DNA of 64,000 nucleotides, from assembly GCF_021462225.1 (NCBI RefSeq), contig NC_061794.1, positions 48,342,414 through 48,406,413 on the forward strand, in the 5' to 3' direction. The stretch comes from Girardinichthys multiradiatus. Taxonomy: Eukaryota; Chordata; Actinopteri; Cyprinodontiformes; Goodeidae. Below, piece by piece: positions 57,101 through 64,000 of the stretch. The notes under the pieces are model-generated. The model was given only the letters and a program-made list of their open reading frames with translations. It made no database searches and was not told the DNA's origin. Each line of letters opens with the position of its first letter. The stretch's first letter is position 1. Position numbers and translations under genes: made by a program.

Positions 57101-60100
57101 ACAACAAAGTCTAACTGAATGTTACCTGTAGGCTGGCATCCTGTGTGATGCTGTCATCAGGGAAAGAGTCCCACGAGTTTCTGGCTGGCTCAGCTACAGC
57201 AGTAGATGACTGCGAGCCTGTCACCTGGAATTAAAACCACAAATAACTTACTAACATCATACAGATAACATAAATGACAGACTCAAGACCTGTAAAGATA
57301 GTCCCCAAAACCAAAAGAGCACTTCTAACTACAAGTGTTCCAGTCAGTTCTGGATTTCTAATCAGGTCCTATAAAAGCATCTTTATGGATGTAGTGGAGC
57401 ATCCTTCAGCCTGACAGTTTAGCTGTTGAAGATGTGCAGAATTATAGCTGTAATATAATGTGCTTCCATAATGTCAGGTACTACAACTATGATCTAGAAA
57501 TATAACAAAAGCTTAGATCCACACGGGAGGGCCCCACAAGGAGGCACATTTCAGAAATCCATTACTGTTATGCGTGTGTAAGTGACTGGCCTGGTTGGAC
57601 CCCACATGGAAGCACGTTTCAACAATCCATCTGAAGGTGTGTATGCCACTGGCTTGTTTGGGCTCCATGAGGAGAACCATTAAAAACATGTGATCAGATG
57701 ACTGGCTGAATGCTGTTTATGGTACCTTCTGACTAAAAAATAGCTTCCCAACACAAGCTAAACTAACAAGCATGTAAACTAAGGGAATGAGAGCAGGTCT
57801 CCAAAGTTTATGTCTCACAACAAAGTCTAACTGAATGTTACCTGTAGGCTGGCATCCTGTGTGATGCTGTCATCAGGGAAAGAGTCCCACGAGGTTCTGG
57901 CTGGCTCAGCTACAGCAGTAGATGACTGCGAGCCTGTCACCTGGAATTAAAACCACAAATAACTTACTAACATCATACAGATAACATAAATGACAGACTC
58001 AAGACCTGTAAAGATAGTCCCCAAAACCAAAAGAGCACTTCTAACTACAAGTGTTCCAGTCAGTTCTGGATTTCTAATCAGGTCCTATAACAGCATCTTT
58101 ATGGATGTAGTGGAGCATCCTTCAGCCTGACAGTTTAGCTGTTGAAGATGTGCAGAATTATAGCTGTAATATAATGTGCTTCCATAATGTCAGGTACTAC
58201 AACTATGATCTAGAAATATAACAAAAGCTTAGATCCACACGGGAGGGCCCCACAAGGAGGCACATTTCAGAAATCCATTACTGTTATGCGTGTGTAAGTG
58301 ACTGGCCTGGTTGGACCCCACATGGAAGCACGTTTCAACAATCCATCTGAAGGTGTGTATGCCACTGGCTTGTTTGGGCTCCATGAGGAGAACCATTAAA
58401 AACATGTGATCAGATGACTGGCTGAATGCTGTTTATGGTACCTTCTGACTAAAAAATAGCTTCCCAACACAAGCTAAACTAACAAGCATGTAAACTAAGG
58501 GAATGAGAGCAGGTCTCCAAAGTTTATGTCTCACAACAAAGTCTAACTGAATGTTACCTGTAGGCTGGCATCCTGTGTGATGCTGTCATCAGGGAAAGAG
58601 TCCCACGAGGTTCTGGCTGGCTCAGCTACAGCAGTAGATGACTGCGAGCCTGTCACCTGGAATTAAAACCACAAATAACTTACTAACATCATACAGATAA
58701 CATAAATGACAGACTCAAGACCTGTAAAGATAGTCCCCAAAACCAAAAGAGCACTTCTAACTACAAGTGTTCCAGTCAGTTCTGGATTTCTAATCAGGTC
58801 CTATAAAAGCATCTTTATGGATGTAGTGGAGCATCCTTCAGCCTGACAGTTTAGCTGTTGAAGATGTGCAGAATTATAGCTGTAATATAATATGCTTCCA
58901 TAATGTCAGGTACTACAACTATGATCTAGAAATATAACAAAAGCTTAGATCCACACGGGAGGGCCCCACAAGGAGGCACATTTCAGAAATCCACTACTGT
59001 TATGCGTGTGTAAGTGACTGGCCTGGTTGGACCCCACATGGAAGCACGTTTCAACAATCCATCTGAAGGTGTGTATGCCACTGGCTTGTTTGGGCTCCAT
59101 GAGGAGAACCATTAAAAACATGTGATCAGATGACTGGCTGAATGCTGTTTATGGTACCTTCAGACTAAAAAATAGCTTCCCAACACAAGCTAAACTAACA
59201 AGCATGTAAACTAAGGGAATGAGAGCAGGTCTCCAAAATTTATTTCTCACAACAAAGTCTAACTGAATGTTACCTGTAGGCTGGCATCCTGTGTGATGCT
59301 GTCATCAGGGAAAGAGTCCCACGAGTTTCTGGCTGGCTCAGCTACAGCAGTAGATGACTGCGAGCCTGTCACCTGGAATTAAAACCACAAATAACTTACT
59401 AACATCATACAGATAACATAAATGACAGACTCAAGACCTGTAAAGATAGTCCCCAAAACCAAAAGAGCACTTCTAACTACAAGTGTTCCAGTCAGTTCTG
59501 GATTTCTAATCAGGTCCTATAAAAGCATCTTTATGGATGTAGTGGAGCATCCTTCAGCCTGACAGTTTAGCTGTTGAAGATGTGCAGAATTATAGCTGTA
59601 ATATAATGTGCTTCTATAATGTCAGGTACTACAACTATGATCTAGAAATATAACAAAAGCTTAGATCCACACGGGAGGGCCCCACAAGGAGGCACATTTC
59701 AGAAATCCATTACTGTTATGCGTGTGTAAGTGACTGGCCTGGTTGGACCCCACATGGAAGCACGTTTCAACAATCCATCTGAAGGTGTGTATGCCACTGG
59801 CTTGTTTGGGCTCCATGAGGAAACCATTAAAAACATGTGATCAGATGACTGGCTGAATGCTGTTTATGGTACCTTCTGACTAAAAAATAGTTTCCCAACA
59901 CAAGCTAAACTAACAAGCATGTAAACTAAGGGAATGAGAGCAGGTCTCCAAAGTTTATTTCTCACAACAAAGTCTAACTGAATGTTACCTGTAGGCTGGC
60001 ATCCTGTGTGATGCTGTCATCAGGGAAAGAGTCCCACGAGGTTCTGGCTGGCTCAGCTACAGCAGTAGATGACTGCGAGCCTGTCACCTGGAATTAAAAC

Positions 60101-61851
60101 CACAAATAACTTACTAACATCATACAGATAACATAAATGACAGACTCAAGACCTGTAAAGATAGTCCCCAAAACCAAAAGAGCACTTCTAACTACAAGTG
60201 TTCCAGTCAGTTCTGGATTTCTAATCAGGTCCTATAACAGCATCTTTATGGATGTAGTGGAGCATCCTTCAGCCTGACAGTTTAGCTGTTGAAGATGTGC
60301 AGAATTATAGCTGTAATATAATGTGCTTCCATAATGTCAGGTACTACAACTATGATCTAGAAATATAACAAAAGCTTAGATCCACACGGGAGGGCCCCAC
60401 AAGGAGGCACATTTCAGAAATCCATTACTGTTATGCGTGTGTTAGTGACTGGCCTGGTTGGACCCCTCATGGAAGCACGTTTCAACAATCCATCTGAAGG
60501 TGTGTATGCCACTGGCTTGTTTGGGCTCCATGAGGAGAACCATTAAAAACATGTGATCAGATGACTGGCTGAATGCTGTTTATGGTACCTTCTGACTAAA
60601 AAATAGCTTCCCAACACAAGCTAAACTAACAAGCATGTAAACTAAGGGAATGAGAGCAGGTCTCCAAAGTTTATGTCTCACAACAAAGTCTAACTGAATG
60701 TTACCTGTAGGCTGGCATCCTGTGTGATGCTGTCATCAGGGAAAGAGTCCCACGAGGTTCTGGCTGGCTCAGCTACAGCAGTAGGAGCCTGAGAGTCATT
60801 CAAGAGACAAAAATTAAGATTTTGTATACCTAATTAATATTGCAACTTGCATACTTGATTTTATTAACTTACTTTTTCACGCCATGGCCATTTAGAATCA
60901 CCATAGTTGTAATCAATTTCAGTTCCTATTTCTATTTTTTTGATGGCAAACAGGCACAAATGGGGTTGATCATTTACTATTATTTTTTTCATGTTGCAGT
61001 TTGGAGACTTGTGGTTGTCGTTCACTAATCTTCCCAGAGAGCCATCCTCTATTGAAGCATCAATGCTAGGAGAGAAATAAAAGACATCAAACATTTTGCA
61101 TAATATAACTAGTCTTTCAGTAAAATAAAAGTATGCTTACAGAAATAAAAACCTATATAAAAACCTATTTCAAAAGACAAAGTTGTGAGGCAGATTGAAT
61201 GTCTTTTTGACAGCCACACAAAACAAATAATTTTTCAATAGTACATGTATGATGTGTTGTTGAGATATTGCTTCTAAGTGACTATCACTGATTAAGGGGC
61301 TTGAATTCCAGTCTCGTTTTAGAGTTCATAACTCCTCTATAGAAGATATTTGGACATACCACCAGTGACGATTCTGCCATTCAAACTCAAAGAGAAATGT
61401 ACTCTCCTTTTCAGAGTACTTTCTTGTTTGGCATTTATCTGCTGATAGAAGTTGACCCCTGTATTCTAAGACGAAATCTCCTTGTTCAATGGGCTGGGTA
61501 GCAAACACACCCCTTCCTGCAAGGGCATTTTAAATAAACACAATGGTTAGGAAAAATTGAATTATTTTTTAATTTTTACATAAACCATTAACCATATAAA
61601 TGTGGTAATATCTTATGATGTTAAATTCTTCCTTAGAAATCAAAAATACAACACCCAATATGAATTTGGTTGTTTTTTATATGTCATTTTATAAAAACAT
61701 AAATCAATCCTTGGGTAAATGGTCCAAAAATGAGTTTCTTACCTTTGTGATCATCAATAAATCTTTCCATTAATCCTGGTTTGTCCTTTGAAGATTGAAT
61801 GTAAAAGGTTGCTTCATCAGCAGGCTTTTTTCTTGCCTTCCTTTTAGACAT
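38884..61851 (-). CDS. Novel multi-domain gene: KMT5A-like SET domain, repeated exons, Crypton-like tyrosine recombinase, Myb-like C-terminus
   Basis: Exons in order: 61851-61743 (start), 61516-61360, 61065-60873, fifteen repeat exons 60788-60705 to 50780-50682, 49796-49686, 49555-49436, 45916-43942, 43611-43576, 42036-41986, 40240-40160, 39815-39729 and 39101-38884 (stop). Every GT/AG junction closes in phase, predicting about 1,535 residues if all exons are used. Domains: SET (about 40-150), 33-residue repeats (about 154-643), acidic/Ser-rich segments (to 720), two zinc fingers and a tyrosine recombinase (to 1378), Ser-rich linkers, Myb-like domain (last 70). SET domains methylate lysines; tyrosine recombinases cut and rejoin DNA and mobilise Crypton elements. 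Whether this is one transcript, a mobile element or a domesticated gene is not shown by sequence alone. It appears intact. Confidence 0.75.
39729..43611 (-). CDS. SET/recombinase gene, four small phase-1 linker exons
   Basis: 43611-43576 (36 nt): [12 protein letters not shown]. 42036-41986 (51 nt): [17 protein letters not shown]. 40240-40160 (81 nt): [20 protein letters not shown], then ENLTKKK. 39815-39729 (87 nt): [20 protein letters not shown], then SNERSAKKS. All are phase 1-1 with good GT/AG sites. The first two resemble each other (DMxDG...SSQE), as do the last two (TxCxPTSS.SQ...KK), so they look like exon duplicates. Introns contain Tc1 family C and a Tc1 remnant. Confidence 0.7.
40316..41894 (+). 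mobile_element. Decayed Tc1-like transposon, family C, 1,579 bp
   Basis: TA at 40314-40315 and 41895-41896. TIRs of about 200 bp with outer (GTGGAC...GTTAATGAAAG) and inner (CAGGCCTGGACAAAA) repeats, an IR/DR structure. In an intron of the SET/recombinase gene, opposite orientation. Confidence 0.88.
40674..41661 (+). pseudogene. Tc1-like transposase remnant, family C
   Basis: The N-terminal part (40674-41204) starts [20 protein letters not shown] and holds two helix-turn-helix motifs and LWTDETK (first D). A frame change follows. The second part (41308-41661) has [10 protein letters not shown] (second D), but the third acidic residue is lost: NPIKHIW instead of NPIEHIW. Inactive. Confidence 0.87.
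42760..43140 (+). pseudogene. Tc1-like transposase relict
   Basis: Only 3' catalytic fragments are readable, in shifted frames: [12 protein letters not shown], [20 protein letters not shown], and [12 protein letters not shown] where NSPDLNPIE is expected. No terminal repeats were clearly located. Sits in a SET/recombinase gene intron. Confidence 0.65.
43942..45916 (-). CDS. Crypton-like tyrosine recombinase exon with two zinc fingers
   Basis: 1,975-nt exon, 658 codons plus one base, open throughout. Acceptor ATTCAG before 45916, donor AACG|GTATTA after 43942. Order: acidic Ser-rich start ([13 protein letters not shown]), zinc finger 1 [20 protein letters not shown], zinc finger 2 [20 protein letters not shown] plus C, a helical core-binding region, then the recombinase catalytic domain. 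Catalytic motifs: [12 protein letters not shown] (box I Arg), [12 protein letters not shown] (box II Arg, with Thr where many have the HxxR His), FLGHN (His) and HRKHYRLPE (nucleophile Tyr). This matches the R-R-H-Y layout of Crypton recombinases. An ATG at 45925 in the upstream intron could also open this frame if the exon were used alone. Confidence 0.88.
46083..47642 (-). mobile_element. Tc1-like transposon, family E, nested inside family D, 1,560 bp
   Basis: TA duplicated at 46081-46082 and 47643-47644. Ends CACTGCTCAAAAAAATAAAG and, reverse-complemented, CACTGCTCAAACAAATAAAG. Younger than its host element because it interrupts that element's TIR. Confidence 0.93.
46339..47355 (-). pseudogene. 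Tc1-like transposase, family E, frameshifted
   Basis: Start [20 protein letters not shown] at 47355. N-terminal helix-turn-helix domains and a RRGGGRRR hook are open to 46786, with FTDESRF (first D). A frame change near 46800 leads to [20 protein letters not shown] and [10 protein letters not shown] (second D). Another leads to [18 protein letters not shown] (E) and the end RARGGHTQY at 46339. The catalytic triad survives in separate frames, so it is recently disabled. Confidence 0.87.
47905..48865 (+). pseudogene. Tc1-like transposase remnant, family D
   Basis: Related to family [21 protein letters not shown] here versus GKTADLTAVQKATIDTLKQE. Many stops and frameshifts. [14 protein letters not shown] has lost the first catalytic Asp (SDES to SAES). 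[11 protein letters not shown] keeps the Glu in another frame. Confidence 0.85.
49436..49796 (-). CDS. SET/recombinase gene, two acidic/Ser-rich exons
   Basis: Exon 49796-49686 (111 nt, phase 0-0): [20 protein letters not shown], then [17 protein letters not shown]. Exon 49555-49436 (120 nt, phase 0-0): [20 protein letters not shown], then [20 protein letters not shown]. Splice sites are ATATAG / ATG|GTAAAG and AACAG / TCT|GTAAGC. Both keep the phase of the repeat exons and of the recombinase exon. No known domain. Confidence 0.65.
49930..50292. repeat. Diverged relict of the 716-bp unit at the array edge
   Basis: Shares scattered blocks with the array intron (CTGTTTAAGGTA / CTGTTTATGGTA; ACAAGCATGTAAACTAA; GGTCTCCAAAGTTTATTTCTCACA) but is clearly older and lacks the exon. 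It marks the left boundary of the young array. Confidence 0.7.
50293..60790 (-). repeat. 716-bp tandem array of exon plus intron: 15 duplicated coding exons
   Basis: Each unit of 714-717 bp carries one exon between TTTTAATTCCAG and GTAACATT. Exons (low-high): 50682-50780, 51398-51496, 52114-52212, 52830-52928, 53546-53644, 54262-54360, 54978-55076, 55694-55792, 56410-56508, 57126-57224, 57842-57940, 58558-58656, 59274-59372, 59989-60087 (all 99 nt), and 60705-60788 (84 nt, different acceptor). The 33-residue repeat starts [20 protein letters not shown] and ends [13 protein letters not shown]. All are phase 0-0, so any number can be included without frameshift. Units are nearly identical, introns included. 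ARTSW is ARNSW in the exons at 57126 and 59274. The repeat is acidic and Ser/Thr-rich, probably disordered; its function is unknown. Confidence 0.93.
60873..61065 (-). CDS. SET domain, second exon
   Basis: 193 nt. [24 protein letters not shown], then [20 protein letters not shown] and [11 protein letters not shown]. The catalytic tyrosine region YNYGD corresponds to KMT5A YDYGD. The usual RLxNHS motif is RLVNDNHKS, with one extra residue, so AdoMet binding may differ. Ends in phase 0 at AAA|GTAAGT, ready to join the phase-0 repeat exons. Confidence 0.9.
61360..61516 (-). CDS. SET domain, first exon
   Basis: 157 nt. [20 protein letters not shown], then GQLLSADKC and [13 protein letters not shown]. 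It matches the start of the KMT5A SET domain (GRGV.AT....GDFVVEY.G.L). The GRGV AdoMet-binding loop is intact. The donor splits the Cys codon (TG|C). Confidence 0.9.
61743..61851 (-). CDS. SET/recombinase gene, start exon
   Basis: The exon runs 61859-61743 after a TTTTTAG acceptor. The first ATG (61851-61849) gives [20 protein letters not shown], then [15 protein letters not shown] plus one base. The basic start KRKARKK could be a nuclear signal. The region continues directly into GRGVFAT of the SET domain, as in KMT5A where GKGRGV begins the core. Confidence 0.8.
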
Positions 61852-61859
61852 TTTTGGCG

Positions 61860-63633
61860 CTAAAAAAAAAATTTTAAACATGACACAGACAACTAATAAG
61901 CATTATAATATATATAAGCACTCTATATTAATTTAAAAAGATTTGTAATCATGCACTGTATGGAGTCTGAAGGAATAAAACTGGCCAGATGGAGAACTAA
62001 GAGAACAAGAGTGAATAAAAAAAACACAGAATATTTTTCTATAATCTCTTTCAAAAAATCTGCCTATATTAATGAAAATGTTTGCCAGAAGGAAGCTGAG
62101 CTTTGGTACTTTTAACCAGTCACAGTTCCTATCAAATCCAAAAAAGGCCTGAAACAGCCCTTTAATTAAGTGGGTAGGTGTTTAGGATGCACAGACTGAA
62201 AACTAGATGGAGAAACTCTAAATAGTTCAAAAGTGGCATTTCCCCTACCATTATCCAATAGGGGTGCTCCAACCCAACCAAAGAGACAATTATATGAGAA
62301 TAACTTGCAACTATAACTAGCGTTTTTAAAAAGTAACATGTCCAACACAGACCAGCAAAGCCATAGTGCTGCATCCAAACTTGAAGCACCAGGGGTGAAG
62401 GGGCAGCTACGAGCTCCACCATAACTGTATACCTAAGATGTAGCTTGCTCCACAGCTCAGATCATCACTGGAACATCTTTATTTCATCACACCAGTTCTA
62501 CTGCAGCTTTATACATATTCAGAGTGGAATTCAGAATTCTTCTGTTTGCAAACAAAGTCCGATCTGATTCACGTTGCCACCTCCTCATATCCTCCTATTC
62601 TATGCACCTCAGTGCAAGCTCTTCTCACTTCAGCACCATGGGGAGCAGAGGTTTCTCCACCTCTGCTCCCAAACTCTGAATCCTTCTGGCTATGTCTACA
62701 TTAAGTCATAGATGATAGAAATGTATACCCAACCAAGAATACAAATAGTTCCAAACCTGTTTTCATGTGGACAGGGCCACAAACATCAGCAACACTGAGA
62801 CTCTCCCTGTTTATATCCAGACTTACAACCAATCTAATCAAGACTGCTTACTCTTTGTAAATCCAGACATTACATTTGATGTTTGTGTCTGGTTTGTTGT
62901 TATTGATGGTTTACTTTATTTGTAAGGTGACATTTTGTCTTTTGAATGGCACCTGTAAATATGTATTATTATTACGCTAACGTATGACGTCACGTGGCTG
63001 CTGAATTAAATGATAGTTATGTCAATATCAACAGCCTAAGTGAAGTTATTTCAATAGCTTTACCAATATAACTCATTTTAATTTCAAGGAGCTACCAACT
63101 CATTTTTATTATGAGTCTGTTTTAAAAGTGAACATATGCTAACGTTCTTAGCATACAGTGCTAGCGTTCTTGATAGTTTTATTCGCGTCAAAATGCTTAT
63201 TTTATTAAACTGCAGCATTCTTTCACGTAAAAAAAACCTCTCGAGACATACAGAGACACACAGACATAACACTGAGCTTTAACAAGTGTTTGGCGAGTTT
63301 TTAAGAAGTTTCGGCGAGCAACTACGGCCAGAGTCCGGTTCTGGGATCGGCTGTTATGGAATATTAAAACATGGAATTCACCCCGAATATAACACGGAGC
63401 AACTATACATTCTGTTGTTTCCTTTTACACCACTGTGTTTAAAATCACTGTAAGCTAAAATGAATGACAAGTTAAAACGCCGGACTTTTAGGGGAAATCC
63501 TTACGCCACCGAAGTGACAAAATACCGAATGGGAAGCCTAAATCATTGCGTACAACCCCCTCGGAGTCTGGATTAAAAGCATTTCCACATCAGTTTCTTG
63601 TATTTAGTATTTACATGCTGTAAATTTACTCAC
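61860..63633. other. Probable first intron of the SET/recombinase gene
   Basis: AT-rich, with no open frame of note apart from the possible LINE fragment. No plexin exon was recognised. Confidence 0.4.
62440..62700 (+). mobile_element. Possible LINE 3' fragment
   Basis: A plus-strand frame reads LTSAPWGAEV-like sequence, and the neighbouring frame reads STMGSRGFSTSAPKL. This resembles the end of L2/CR1-type reverse-transcriptase frames as I remember them. Short, with stops and no boundaries. Confidence 0.3.
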
Positions 63634-63740
63634 CACGTATGTTGTGTTTGGTTCTGAGCAGCGTTTCCTCCTCCCATGGAGCAGTTTCAGCCTGGCGCCG
63701 TCACACGTTATGAAGTGCCGTAAAAATGTTGTAAACGTAT
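63634..63740 (-). promoter_or_regulatory. Candidate non-coding first exon and promoter of the SET/recombinase gene
   Basis: A strong donor ACGTG|GTGAGTAAA lies at 63634. Upstream sequence is locally GC/CpG-richer (GGCGCCAGG, GACGGCGCC, AACGTG) than its AT-rich surroundings. It could be spliced to the acceptor at 61860, whose exon carries the start ATG. The transcription start was not determined. Confidence 0.4.
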
Positions 63741-64000
63741 AAAGTGCCGTAAAGCTGGCGTTGTTAGCCGCTTGAAGCTAACATACCTGTAGCTAACAAA
63801 CCTGCAGATTAAACTAATAAGTAAACTGATTGAAAATATTAAATAACTATTTATTTATACCTTCATTTTTCTTATGTCCAGAATATAAAAAATGCACAAG
63901 ATATTTTTTTTCTAAATAAGTCTAAAGAATGAGTGTATTTTTTATAAAGCACAAAAGTGTAATGAACATTAAATAGCATGTAGATTAATTACAATTGTAA
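63741..64000. other. Right edge, nothing recognised
   Basis: AT-rich sequence upstream of the candidate promoter. No open frame. Confidence 0.4.

Noticed and set aside
50293..60790. CRISPR array or simple non-coding satellite
   Set aside because: The unit is 716 bp without spacers, and each unit contains a coding exon with conserved splice sites and constant phase.

Overview
The window looks like teleost fish nuclear DNA. It has spliced vertebrate genes, many Tc1-like DNA transposons, a LINE and several tandem-repeat arrays. I see no prokaryotic gene organisation, rRNA, tRNA or CRISPR. All gene models were built by eye from GT/AG sites, reading phase and protein similarity recalled from memory. 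No database search was run.

Three spliced genes lie on the minus strand, read from high to low coordinates. (1) srpk3, a serine/arginine-protein kinase, occupies about 22.2 kb down to the left edge. The N-lobe, the HxD catalytic-loop exon and the start of the spacer are present; the C-lobe lies off the window. (2) plxnb3, a plexin-B, runs from 37.6 to 28.06 kb: a short juxtamembrane exon, the transmembrane segment and the complete cytoplasmic RasGAP-like domain with a VTDL C-terminus. plxnb3 followed by srpk3 in the same orientation matches the human Xq28 neighbours PLXNB3 and SRPK3. (3) From 61.85 to 38.88 kb lies a long gene that I do not recognise as a named gene. It joins a KMT5A-like SET domain, a run of 15 tandemly duplicated exons, two acidic/Ser-rich exons, a 658-codon Crypton-like tyrosine-recombinase exon with two zinc fingers, four small duplicated linker exons, and a Myb-like C-terminal domain. 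All splice phases agree, giving about 1,535 residues. The plexin extracellular exons are absent from 37.7 to 64 kb, so this gene appears to sit inside a plexin intron on the same strand, or the plexin is broken here.

Mobile DNA: five copies of one Tc1-like DD34E family lie at 0.2-16.2 kb, four of them inside the 12.8-kb srpk3 intron. One copy has a complete 334-aa transposase, three share a 14-aa deletion and one has a nonsense codon. Two copies form a 2,534-bp tandem segmental duplication together with a LINE-containing spacer. Other, decayed Tc1-like elements lie at 25.7, 40.3, 42.8 and 46-49 kb; the last pair is nested. A LINE fills a plexin intron (34.5-36.9 kb), and a Harbinger-like MITE with a TTA target duplication lies at 23.3 kb.

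Tandem repeats: a 71-bp satellite with an internal hairpin (18.9-21.35 kb), a 14-bp minisatellite of about 180 copies in a plexin intron (28.4-31.0 kb), and a 716-bp array (50.3-60.8 kb) whose unit is one 99-nt exon plus its intron.
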